14,247 nt of DNA from Pseudomonadota bacterium (GCA_023390395.1 JAEWCY010000246.1:1-14247), one strand, 5' to 3'; numbered from the stretch's first letter, positions 7,608-14,247 are shown. Notes: generated from the letters alone by a model not told the origin. Numbers and translations are program-made.

Positions 7608-7653
7608 GCCTCCGGCGGCCAGGAGGGGGTGACCCCCTCCTGGACCTCCCCGA
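7608..7653 (+). repeat. Hairpin repeat element downstream of nuoN
   Basis: The element starts with GCCTCCGGCGG (7608-7618), shared with the minus-strand element in the nuoI-nuoJ gap. A perfect 11-bp stem follows: CCAGGAGGGGG at 7619-7629 and CCCCCTCCTGG at 7633-7643, with a TGA loop. It ends in ACCTCCCCGA. Bases 7618-7653 are identical to 14114-14149. It fills most of the 103-bp gap between nuoN and the methyltransferase gene. There is no T-tract, so intrinsic termination is uncertain, although such a stem could stabilise or delimit the 3' end of the nuo mRNA. Confidence 0.8.
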
Positions 7654-7693
7654 TGGGGGGGAGGCCGTGCGGAGCGAGGGGGGAAGGCGGAGT

Positions 7694-8614
7694 ATGCTGG
7701 AAGCGGTGGTGGAGTTGCTGGTCTGTCCGGGATGCCTGCCGGAAGAATATGGACTGGAGCTGCGAGCCGACCGCAGCGAAGGGGACGACGTCATCGCCGG
7801 GGCGTTGACCTGCCCGGCTTGCGGTGCGGCCTACGCCATTGCGGACGGCGTCGCCGATCTGGTCCCCGCCCCCACGGCCGTGCCGGCAGCCCAGGCCAGG
7901 TACGACGAGGAGCGCCTCGCCGCTTCCTACCTCTGGGCCCATTTCGCCGACCTGTGGGACGATCCCGAGGCCACGCCGGCCTACGCGGCCTGGCTGGCCG
8001 CCCTTGGCGACTGCGCCGGGCCGGCGCTCGACGCCGGCTGCGCCGTGGGCCGCTTCACCCTGGAACTGGCCGGACGCACGGGCCTGGCCGTCGGCGTCGA
8101 CCTGTCGCGAAACTTCGTGGCGCTCGCCCGCCGCATCGCCCGCCAGGGCGGCCTGGCCTTCGACGCTCCCTGGCAGGGACTGATCACCACCCGTTTCGCC
8201 TTCTCCCTACCGGATCGCCTGCGGCGCGGCACGGCGGAATTCGTGCGCGCCGACGCCCTGGCCCTGCCTTTCGCCCGGGGCCGCTTCGGCACGGTCGCCT
8301 CGCTCAACGTCGTGGACAAGCTGCCCACGCCCCGCCGCCACATCGAGGAATGCCGCCGCGCGTGCGCCGCGCCGGCCACGCTTCTCGTGGCCGACCCCTT
8401 TTCCTGGTCGCCGGACGTCGCCGCGCCCGAGGACTGGATCGGCGGCAGGCCGGACGTCGGCGAAAGCGGCCCCTGCCTGGAGAAGCTCCTGGCCGACGCC
8501 CCGGGCTGGACGGCCCGGCAGGCCGCAAGCGTCGCCTGGGCCATCCGCGACCACAAGAACCGCTGCGAGCGCATCCGAAGCGAGACCGTCGTGGCGCGAA
8601 AAGCGCCGGCCTAG
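7694..8614 (+). CDS. Trm112-like zinc domain plus class I SAM-dependent methyltransferase
   Basis: The 306-residue protein has two parts. Residues 1-60 form a Trm112-like zinc-ribbon fold: LLVCPGC with C11 and C14, then LTCPACGAAYAIADGVADLVP with C40 and C43. Residues about 75-305 form a class I methyltransferase. Motif I is LDAGCAVGR (112-120), the acidic end of the second strand is GVDLS (134-138), RADALALPF (185-193) is the usual motif III region, and SLNVVDKLP (203-211) follows. The substrate is unknown. Trm112-like domains accompany methyltransferases acting on tRNA, protein or small molecules, so no specific role is claimed. I chose the ATG at 7694, with aaggcggag just upstream, over an in-frame GTG at 7667 whose extra residues come from repeat-adjacent DNA. 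It follows nuoN by 103 bases and may be read from the nuo promoter. Its TAG lies inside a CTAG shared with the convergent gene. Confidence 0.8.
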   Translation: MLEAVVELLVCPGCLPEEYGLELRADRSEGDDVIAGALTCPACGAAYAIADGVADLVPAPTAVPAAQARYDEERLAASYLWAHFADLWDDPEATPAYAAWLAALGDCAGPALDAGCAVGRFTLELAGRTGLAVGVDLSRNFVALARRIARQGGLAFDAPWQGLITTRFAFSLPDRLRRGTAEFVRADALALPFARGRFGTVASLNVVDKLPTPRRHIEECRRACAAPATLLVADPFSWSPDVAAPEDWIGGRPDVGESGPCLEKLLADAPGWTARQAASVAWAIRDHKNRCERIRSETVVARKAPA

Positions 8615-10878
8615 CCCTCTTCCAACGCCTCGTCGATATAGGGCGGGATCGGCATGCCGGCCGCGCGCAGGTTGTGCCGGGCCAGCCGGACCTTCTCCTG
8701 CGGAATCTCGCGCTCGCGCCAATAGGCCCCGGGGTCGTCCAGGAAGGCGGCCATGACCGCGTGGCCCTCGGCGTAGCTGCCCACCTCGTGGCAGCAGTTG
8801 ACGATCCAGCGCGGCCCCAGCGCCCCCAACTCGTAGCCGCCCCCGGACAGGTCGTCCGAGAGGATGCGGAACTGCATGAGCGTCTGCCGCCAGAACGGCT
8901 CGCCCCCGGGACCCAGGCCCACCGGGTCGATGAAGATGTAGGGCGCGGGCAGGCACTGGCCGATTTTCATGAAGGTCAGCGCCATGTTGATCTCGTAGCA
9001 GGTGCCGAAGCCGCCCAGGTTGAAGACCTTGAACAGCGACCGGCGGTCCAGGATGTCCTGGCGGGTGTTGAGCGCCAGGTTCGTGAACTGGGCAACGGCC
9101 TGGGGCGCGAAATTGGTCGTCTGGCCGATCTCCTCGGCGTCGATGCCCACCCCCATGCGGTAGATGTCGAGCGCCGCCGCCGCGTCGTCCACGATGCGCA
9201 TCACCCCCGGCCCCGAGCCGTGGGCCACGCCGAACCCCTCGCCCAGGCGCGGATGGTCCCGCAGCCGGCGCAGGAAATCGGCGATGGGCCCGGCCAGCAC
9301 CGGCCCCAGCACGTCCACGGACGAGCCGAACATGGCCATGGTGGTGTGCACGCGCGGCAGCCGCTCCTTGCCCGGCCGCGTCACCCAAAGCCCCCGGAAA
9401 AACTCCCGCACCTGGGCCGAGCCGTCGACTTCCAGCAGCAGGTAGAAGCGCATGCCCTCGTTTTCCAGGCGCACCAGCTCCTCGTAGAGCGTCTGGTCCA
9501 TGCGGAAGTGCGGCAGCCGGCAGGCCTCGCCCACGGGGCAGCCCATGCCCCGGGCCACCACCACGCCGATGCCGTTGCGCTTGAGCACCCGCAGCGTGTC
9601 CACCGGCGGCAGGGCGTCGGACACGAACACCTTGGACAGGTTCTGCTCGCCGCCCACGTACTTGAGCCCGTCGAGCAGGGGGCGCACCCGCTTGGGGATC
9701 TCCTCGCCCTCCATCACCCCCTCGGGGATGTTGCCCCGGGCGTATTCGTAGACCAGCCGCCACTGGAACTCCTGGAGCCACTCGCCCTCCTCCTGCTCCC
9801 AGGGGATGGCGATGGTCTTGCCCGGCATGAGGATGCGGCCGTAGACTCCGCCCTGGCCGGGCGCGGCCGTGACCTCGTCGAAAAAGACCCGCGTCACCTC
9901 CGGGGTGAAGACGTCGGTCAGGTCGGCGAAATCCACGCCCGCCGCCAGCACCTCCCTGGCCCGACCCGGCGCGAGCACCCGCTCGGCCAGCCGGGCCAGT
10001 CCCTGGTCGGCCGGGTAGAGGCGCAGGCGCACGGACAGCTCGCTCGTAGACGCGGCCGCCTCGCCGCCGTTATAAAGTTCCACCTGGCGCGGCGTGCGGA
10101 TGCCCGTGGTGCGGATGCCGTCGAGCAGCCGCGAGGCCAGGTGGAACACGCCCGCAGCCGAGGTCTCGCGCGCGAGGCAGGCCACGTAGGGGCCAAGAGC
10201 GATGCGCACCGCCCCGACCAGGAATTCCTTGGCCCCGAGCCGCGCCGGCAGCCCGGCCGGGGACAGGCTCTGGAAGATGGCCAGGCCGTGCTTGCCCTTG
10301 ACCACCATCTCCGCGAAGTTGCGCCCCACGCCGAGCAGGCGCGAGGACAACGCGTAGCGCAGGTTCTCCAGGGGAATCTCCACCACCCCGTCCGCGTCGA
10401 TGCCGTGGCGCTCGGGCAGAAGCAGCCAGCCCCGCTCCACGGCCGCGCCGATGGCCTCGCCGGACAGGGCCGGACCGCGCGGGATGAAAAGGCGGCCGAA
10501 ATCCACGCCCCCGTCCGCGCAGAGTCCCCGCAGGTCGGCCAGGGATTCGGCCAGGGCGGCGTTGAGCGCCGTCAAGGCCACCGGGACCTCCACGGTGCGG
10601 GCCGCGTCCGAGACCTCCGGCGGCTCGCCCGTCAGGCGCACGTCGAGGCCGATGCGCGAGTGGCCGCTGCGGCCGCTTAAGTCCATGAAGTCCGTCAACG
10701 AACCCCCTTCCCGGAGGGCCCGGTCGCGCAGGTCGCGCACGAGGCCGCGCAACGTGTCGCTGGTGTGGGAGAAGCGCATGAGCCCCAGGGCCTGGGGCGC
10801 GCCGAGTTCGTCGTTGAAGTGGACGTCGCCCATGGAAACGAGCTGGCCGTCGCCGGTGATGAGCGGGGATGGGGTCAT
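8611..10878 (-). CDS. Large LOG-family (lysine decarboxylase-like Rossmann) protein
   Basis: This 755-residue protein has a LOG-type domain at about residues 510-740. Visible pieces are a first strand with MFGSS (F517), HGSGPGVM at 553-560 (compare GGGPG-x-M), and LGGFGTCYE at 621-629, corresponding to the family signature PGGxGTxxE. Glu 629 is kept and Arg 606 aligns with the conserved arginine, but the leading Pro is Leu and the Lys usually following the Arg is Gln. LOG enzymes cleave nucleoside 5'-monophosphates at the N-glycosidic bond, and some members have other or unknown roles. The first roughly 500 residues are soluble-looking and match nothing I recognise. The ATG is preceded by AGGAGG with a four-base spacer. 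It is transcribed away from the HDOD gene and converges on the methyltransferase gene, overlapping it by four bases. Typical LOG proteins are about 180-250 residues, so the size is unusual. Confidence 0.75.
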   Translation of the reverse strand: MTPSPLITGDGQLVSMGDVHFNDELGAPQALGLMRFSHTSDTLRGLVRDLRDRALREGGSLTDFMDLSGRSGHSRIGLDVRLTGEPPEVSDAARTVEVPVALTALNAALAESLADLRGLCADGGVDFGRLFIPRGPALSGEAIGAAVERGWLLLPERHGIDADGVVEIPLENLRYALSSRLLGVGRNFAEMVVKGKHGLAIFQSLSPAGLPARLGAKEFLVGAVRIALGPYVACLARETSAAGVFHLASRLLDGIRTTGIRTPRQVELYNGGEAAASTSELSVRLRLYPADQGLARLAERVLAPGRAREVLAAGVDFADLTDVFTPEVTRVFFDEVTAAPGQGGVYGRILMPGKTIAIPWEQEEGEWLQEFQWRLVYEYARGNIPEGVMEGEEIPKRVRPLLDGLKYVGGEQNLSKVFVSDALPPVDTLRVLKRNGIGVVVARGMGCPVGEACRLPHFRMDQTLYEELVRLENEGMRFYLLLEVDGSAQVREFFRGLWVTRPGKERLPRVHTTMAMFGSSVDVLGPVLAGPIADFLRRLRDHPRLGEGFGVAHGSGPGVMRIVDDAAAALDIYRMGVGIDAEEIGQTTNFAPQAVAQFTNLALNTRQDILDRRSLFKVFNLGGFGTCYEINMALTFMKIGQCLPAPYIFIDPVGLGPGGEPFWRQTLMQFRILSDDLSGGGYELGALGPRWIVNCCHEVGSYAEGHAVMAAFLDDPGAYWREREIPQEKVRLARHNLRAAGMPIPPYIDEALEEG

Positions 10879-10928
10879 GTTGCCTCCTGCCGGAGGGCGG
10901 CCGAAAAGCCGCGCAGGTCCGGACAGTT

Positions 10929-10957
10929 CTTATAGGCCAAGGCGCGCTCCCGGAAAA
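10929..10957 (-). promoter_or_regulatory. Possible sigma70-type promoter for the LOG-family gene
   Basis: On the minus strand TATAAG (10934-10929) is a near-consensus -10 in an otherwise GC-rich region. A weak TTTTCC (10957-10952) lies 17 bases upstream as a possible -35. It would give a leader of roughly 45 bases before the ATG at 10878, containing the AGGAGG site. The -35 match is poor, so this is tentative. Confidence 0.3.
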
Positions 10958-11051
10958 CCCCCTTTCCCGGCGCGCCCTTGCCCGCCGGACGCGGCAATGA
11001 TAGACGCCAGGGACATTCCTTGCGCGTGGCTGGGCCGCGACAGGCCCAGGG

Positions 11052-11063
11052 CTTTCGCGAAAG
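11052..11063. promoter_or_regulatory. Perfect 12-bp palindrome upstream of the HDOD gene
   Basis: CTTTCGCGAAAG is a perfect 12-bp palindrome whose end lies 28 bases before the HDOD start codon, in the 213-bp divergent intergenic region (10879-11091). It could be an operator half or a chance palindrome. No clear promoter for the HDOD gene was found; a TTGCCC at 10978 has no well-spaced -10. Confidence 0.2.
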
Positions 11064-11091
11064 ACCGTCGCGCAGGCAAACGAGGACGCCC

Positions 11092-12306
11092 ATGCCGACA
11101 CTTCCCCTTTCCAAGGCGCGCGCCGGCATGGTGCTGGCCGCGGACGCCGAGAGCCTCGACGGCAACTACCGCCTCGAAGCCGGACTGGAACTGCACGACG
11201 GTCACCTCCGGCTGCTGCGCGGCTGGCACGTCGCGGCGATCGACGTCAGGGACGACGAGGCCGCCCCGTCCGCCCCGTCCCCGGACGCGCCCGAGGCGGC
11301 CCTGCTCGAACGCTTCGCCCATCTGCCGGCGAACGAGCCCGTGGTCGCCGCCCTGCGCCGGCTGGCCCTGGACCGGGCCGAGACCTTGCCCCCGCCGCCC
11401 CCCTGTCCGATACCCTCCGCCAAGGCGGACATGCCGCCGGCCGCCCTCGCGCCGGAACGCATCCTGGCCAACGACCCGGTGCTCGTCTCCCTGCCGGAAG
11501 TCTTCATGCGCATCCGCGAGGTCCTAAGCGACCCGGACTCCACCGTGGAAGAGGCGGCGGCGGTCATCGGCAAGGACCCGAGCCTGACGGCCAAGCTCCT
11601 CAAGCTCGTCAACAGCGCCTTCTACGCCCGCACCATGCGCGTCTCCGGCGGCCTGCCCCCCGGAGCCGTGGATTCCCTGAGCCGGGCGGTCATGCTGCTC
11701 GGGCTCAACCAGCTCTCCACCCTGGCCATGGGCGTGTCCGTGCTGCCCCTTTTCAAGGATATCCCGCCGGAATGCATCGACATGCGTCAGTTCTGGCGGC
11801 ACAGCGTGGCCGTGGGACTCGTGGCCAAGCTCCTGGCCTCGCGCCTGGGCGACCCGAGCCCCGAACGCTTCTTCGTGGCCGGCCTGCTCCACGACATCGG
11901 CAGACTCGTGCTCTACAAGCAGCAGCCCGCCGCCTCCGCCGCGGCCCTGGCCCGGGCCGCCGCCACGGGAAGGCTGCTCGTCGACGTGGAACGCGAGATG
12001 TTCGGCTTCGACCACGGCAGGCTCGGCGGCATGCTGCTGCGCAAATGGCGGTTCCCCGAGAGCCTGGAACAGGCCGTGTGGCGGCACCACGACCCCCTCG
12101 GCGGCGAGGTGCCGCTGGAGCCGGCGCTCATTTGCGTAGCCGACATGATCGCCGGCGCGACGCTCTCCGGCGGCAGCGGCGAACGCCTGACGCCGCGCTT
12201 TCTGCCCGACGCCTGGCGCATCGCGGCCATCTCCCCCGGCGATCTGCCGGAACTGGTGGTCATGGCCGAATCGCACCTCGACGTCGTGTGCGCCATGTTC
12301 GCCTGA
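11092..12306 (+). CDS. HDOD-domain signalling protein
   Basis: This 404-residue cytoplasmic protein has three parts. Residues 1-55 (PLSKARAGMVLAADAESLDG, then a GLELHDGHLRLLRGWHVAAI-like pattern) resemble the short beta-rich domain often found ahead of HD-GYP or HDOD modules. Residues 56-125 are a variable Ala/Pro-rich linker with a run of prolines near 100-104. Residues 126-335 are the HDOD domain: DPVLVSLPEVFMRIREVL, VIGKDPSLTAKLLKLVNSAFY and a stretch RAVMLLGLNQLSTLAMGVS. HDOD proteins usually act as non-enzymatic scaffolds in stress, motility or second-messenger signalling. Unusually, HD-type metal-ligand candidates are kept: H237, H267-D268 in LLHDIGRL, H308 and H332-H333. The ATG has GAGGA five bases upstream. 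The target pathway cannot be inferred from the neighbours. Confidence 0.88.
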   Translation: MPTLPLSKARAGMVLAADAESLDGNYRLEAGLELHDGHLRLLRGWHVAAIDVRDDEAAPSAPSPDAPEAALLERFAHLPANEPVVAALRRLALDRAETLPPPPPCPIPSAKADMPPAALAPERILANDPVLVSLPEVFMRIREVLSDPDSTVEEAAAVIGKDPSLTAKLLKLVNSAFYARTMRVSGGLPPGAVDSLSRAVMLLGLNQLSTLAMGVSVLPLFKDIPPECIDMRQFWRHSVAVGLVAKLLASRLGDPSPERFFVAGLLHDIGRLVLYKQQPAASAAALARAAATGRLLVDVEREMFGFDHGRLGGMLLRKWRFPESLEQAVWRHHDPLGGEVPLEPALICVADMIAGATLSGGSGERLTPRFLPDAWRIAAISPGDLPELVVMAESHLDVVCAMFA

Positions 12307-12324
12307 TCCCCGCCCGCCCCGATC

Positions 12325-12342
12325 ACGGCATAGCGTTGCCGT
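12325..12342. other. Small inverted repeat between HDOD and sulfurylase/kinase genes
   Basis: ACGGCA at 12325-12330 and TGCCGT at 12337-12342 form a perfect 6-bp stem with a six-base loop in the 61-bp gap. No T-tract follows, so a terminator is not supported. It lies 26 bases before the next ATG and upstream of its GGGAGG (12355-12360). The function is unknown, and it may be chance. Confidence 0.2.
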
Positions 12343-12367
12343 ACACCACAACCCGGGAGGATATCCC

Positions 12368-14059
12368 ATGGAAGCTCCCGCGCATTCGCTCCTCGTGGCT
12401 CCGGATCGCGCCGAAGAGCTCAAGGTCCGGTCCCTTTCCCTCAAGTCTTTGACCCTGTCCCCGCGCCAGCAGGCCAGCCTCGAACTGCTGCTCTCCGGCG
12501 CCCTCTTTCCGCTTTCCGGCTACATGGGCCGGGAGGACTGGCGGGCCGTGCTCGATTCCATGCGCCTGGCCGACGGCCGGCTTTTCCCCATGCCCGTCTG
12601 CCTCGACGCGCCGGCCGCCCTGGCCCAGGGCCTCGCCCCCGGGGAGAAGTTGGCCCTGCGCGACCAGGAAGGCTTCATGCTGGCGGTGCTGACCGTGTCC
12701 GAAACCTGGGAGGCCGATCCCCGCGCCGAGGCGGCCGCCGTCTTCGACGCGGCGGACATCGACCGCCACCCGGGCGCGGCGGCCTACGCCCGCGAAACCG
12801 CGCCCTGGCGCGTGGGCGGCGCGGTCGAGGGCGTTTCCCTGCCGCCCCATGCCGATTTTCCGGAACTGCGCCGCATGCCCCAGGCCGTGAAGGACGTGTT
12901 CCACCAACGCGGCTGGCGACGGGTGATCGGCTGCCAGACCGACGTCCTGCTCCACAACCGGGAGCGCGCCATGCTGCGCCGGGCGGCGGCAGACGTCGAA
13001 GGCAGCATCCTGCTGCTGCGCGCCGCCGGCGACGCCATGGCCGGCGGCGCTCCCCACTTCGTCGGCGTGCGCTGCGCCCGCCTGTTCGCCGGGGCCTTTC
13101 CCGAAAATCTCCTGCTCTTAAGCCTCCTCCCCCTGCTTCGGCTCAAAGCCGGGCCGCGCCAGGCCCTTTTCGAGGCCATGGTCCAGAAAAATCACGGCTG
13201 CACCCACACGCTGGTCGGCGTGCACCACGCCGACCCCACGGCCGCCGACGGCTCGCCCTTCTACCCGCCGGGCAAGGCGCAACGCCTCGTGGCCGAGAGC
13301 GAAGACGAGACCGGCATCGCCATGGTCCCGGAAACCCCCATGGACTACGTGGAGGAAAAAGCCCAATACCTGCCGCGCGCCGCCGTCGGCCAAGGGCTGA
13401 CCACCCGCGAGGTCACGCCGGCGGAATTCACCCGCCGCCTGGAATTCGGCCTGGACGTCCCGGCCTGGTTCACCCCGCCGGAAGTCACGGCCGAACTGCG
13501 CGCCGTCTTCCCGCCGCGCTCGCGGCAAGGCTTCACCCTCTTCATGACCGGCCTCTCCGGCGCGGGCAAATCCACCCTGGCCAAAATCCTCTACGTCAAG
13601 TTCATGGAACTGCGCACCCGGCCAGTCACGCTCCTCGACGGCGACATCGTGCGCCGACACCTCTCGAGCGAACTCACCTTCTCCAAGGAACACCGCAACC
13701 TCAACATCGCACGCATCGGCTTCGTGGCCAGCGAAATCACCAAAAACGGCGGCATCGCCATCTGCGCCCCCATCGCGCCCTACGCCAGCGCCAGACGCGA
13801 AGCCCGCGCCCTGGTCGCGCCCCACGGCGGATTCGTGGAAATCCACATCGCCACGCCGCTGGACGTGTGCGAACAGCGCGACCGCAAAGGCCTCTACGCC
13901 AAGGCCCGGGCCGGCCTCGTCAAAGGCGTCACCGGCATCGACGACCCCTACGAAATTCCCGAACACCCGGAACTGCGGCTGGACACCAGCCGCCTCAGCC
14001 CCGGCGAAGCGGCCCAGGAAACGCTGCTCTACCTCGAACGCGAAGGCTATCTGGCGTAG
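12368..14059 (+). CDS. ATP sulfurylase-like / APS kinase fusion (sulfurylase site degenerate)
   Basis: The 563-residue protein matches the layout of bifunctional sulfate adenylyltransferase/adenylylsulfate kinases. Residues 1-380 are ATP-sulfurylase-like (LLSGALFPLSGYMGREDW, DRHPG, GCTHTLVG, PAWFTPPEV). However, the usual QTRNPxHRxH reads QTDVLLHNRE at 190-199, and the usual GRDHAGxG reads GVHHADPT at 284-291. The ATP- and sulfate-binding Arg, Asn, the second His and the second Arg are therefore gone. Residues 385-563 are an APS kinase with P-loop GLSGAGKST (395-403), DGD (424-426), CAPIAPY (466-472), KGLYAKARAG (507-516) and GVTGIDDPYE (520-529). The Ser of the ISP motif known from E. coli CysC is Ala here. 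The inferred main activity is APS + ATP to PAPS in the cytoplasm, with the sulfurylase half structural or allosteric. GGGAGG lies seven bases before the ATG. It may be co-transcribed with the HDOD gene 61 bp upstream. Confidence 0.88.
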   Translation: MEAPAHSLLVAPDRAEELKVRSLSLKSLTLSPRQQASLELLLSGALFPLSGYMGREDWRAVLDSMRLADGRLFPMPVCLDAPAALAQGLAPGEKLALRDQEGFMLAVLTVSETWEADPRAEAAAVFDAADIDRHPGAAAYARETAPWRVGGAVEGVSLPPHADFPELRRMPQAVKDVFHQRGWRRVIGCQTDVLLHNRERAMLRRAAADVEGSILLLRAAGDAMAGGAPHFVGVRCARLFAGAFPENLLLLSLLPLLRLKAGPRQALFEAMVQKNHGCTHTLVGVHHADPTAADGSPFYPPGKAQRLVAESEDETGIAMVPETPMDYVEEKAQYLPRAAVGQGLTTREVTPAEFTRRLEFGLDVPAWFTPPEVTAELRAVFPPRSRQGFTLFMTGLSGAGKSTLAKILYVKFMELRTRPVTLLDGDIVRRHLSSELTFSKEHRNLNIARIGFVASEITKNGGIAICAPIAPYASARREARALVAPHGGFVEIHIATPLDVCEQRDRKGLYAKARAGLVKGVTGIDDPYEIPEHPELRLDTSRLSPGEAAQETLLYLEREGYLA

Positions 14060-14093
14060 TGTAGTGCGGGAGTGAGAACGACGGGAAGAAAAC

Positions 14094-14149
14094 GGGGCTC
14101 CGCCCCGAGCCCCGCCAGGAGGGGGTGACCCCCTCCTGGACCTCCCCGA
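14094..14149 (+). repeat. Tandem hairpins with exact copy of the post-nuoN element
   Basis: Two perfect hairpins follow the kinase stop by 34 bases. The first has GGGGCTC (14094-14100) and GAGCCCC (14107-14113) with a six-base loop. The second has CCAGGAGGGGG (14115-14125) and CCCCCTCCTGG (14129-14139) with a TGA loop. Bases 14114-14149 equal 7618-7653. The pair may end or protect the upstream transcript, but there is no T-tract. It belongs to the same dispersed hairpin family as the other two elements in the window. Confidence 0.75.
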
Positions 14150-14247
14150 CGGGTGCGAGTGGGGGCGTGGAAGGGAATGGCAAGCGGCGAGGCGTCGGTC
14201 GTTGTGGTCGGGGAATCGGCCCGGCCCCGCAGGCCGCAAAGCCGGCC
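14150..14247. other. No recognisable feature
   Basis: The last 98 bases contain no convincing coding frame on either strand, no RNA gene and no clear promoter. The sequence is GC-rich and probably intergenic, leading to the next gene beyond the window. Confidence 0.4.

Noticed and set aside
7619..7643. Intrinsic terminator after nuoN
   Set aside because: The stem is strong but is followed by ACCTCCCC rather than a T-run, so it is listed as a repeat hairpin and not called a terminator.
7732..10680. 982-codon plus-strand open frame across the methyltransferase and the LOG-family gene
   Set aside because: It spans two real genes in another frame or strand and its composition is that of a reverse-complement shadow. 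The LOG-family gene has a good Shine-Dalgarno site and domain motifs.
10978..11091. Upstream extension of the HDOD protein
   Set aside because: The extension is Arg/Gly-rich and non-homologous. The ATG at 11092 has GAGGA at proper spacing and starts a recognisable N-terminal domain.
1..14247. CRISPR array, tRNA, rRNA, insertion sequence or prophage
   Set aside because: I saw no regularly spaced repeats, no cloverleaf or rRNA-like stretch, and no transposase, integrase or phage structural gene.

Overview
The window is very GC-rich bacterial DNA with tightly packed genes. It is most likely a chromosomal segment of a sulfate-reducing deltaproteobacterium of the Desulfovibrionaceae (Desulfovibrio/Solidesulfovibrio type). 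This assignment is an inference from three things: the gene set (respiratory complex I, an ATP-sulfurylase/APS-kinase fusion, an HDOD regulator), the codon and GC style, and intergenic hairpin repeats of a kind I associate with that group. No rRNA, tRNA, CRISPR array, transposase or phage gene is visible.

Region 1 (1-7590, + strand) is the distal part of a nuo operon encoding proton-pumping NADH:quinone oxidoreductase (complex I). It holds the 3' end of a probable nuoG, then nuoH, nuoI, nuoJ, nuoK, nuoL, nuoM and nuoN in canonical order. NuoI carries two 4Fe-4S clusters of the peripheral arm. NuoH forms the quinone-site floor. NuoJ and NuoK complete the membrane core next to NuoH, and the three antiporter-like subunits L, M and N pump ions. 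The key pumping Glu and Lys residues are present in K, L, M and N, so the membrane arm looks functional. Gene junctions are 4-bp overlaps or gaps of 9 to 16 bp, except for a 189-bp gap between nuoI and nuoJ that holds a hairpin repeat element. The first 77 bases of the window are an exact copy of an internal nuoH segment fused in frame to the nuoG tail, which looks like an assembly artefact.

Region 2 (7591-8614, +) has a second hairpin element followed by a methyltransferase with an N-terminal Trm112-like zinc-binding domain. Its stop codon overlaps the stop of the convergent next gene through a CTAG.

Region 3 (8611-10878, - strand) is one large gene for a 755-residue protein. Its C-terminal third is a LOG-family (lysine-decarboxylase-like Rossmann) domain and its roughly 500-residue N-terminal part is unrecognised.

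Region 4 (10879-14247, +) starts with a divergent intergenic region, then an HDOD signalling protein. After 61 bp comes a 563-residue ATP-sulfurylase/APS-kinase fusion whose sulfurylase active-site motifs are degenerate while its kinase motifs are largely intact, suggesting it works mainly as an APS kinase. Two tandem hairpins follow it, one an exact copy of the hairpin downstream of nuoN. The last 98 bases show nothing recognisable.

I did not find convincing evidence for a wholly new multi-gene system. The points most worth a second look are the degenerate sulfurylase domain, the large LOG fusion, the hairpin element family (including one copy inside the nuo operon) and the chimeric left edge.
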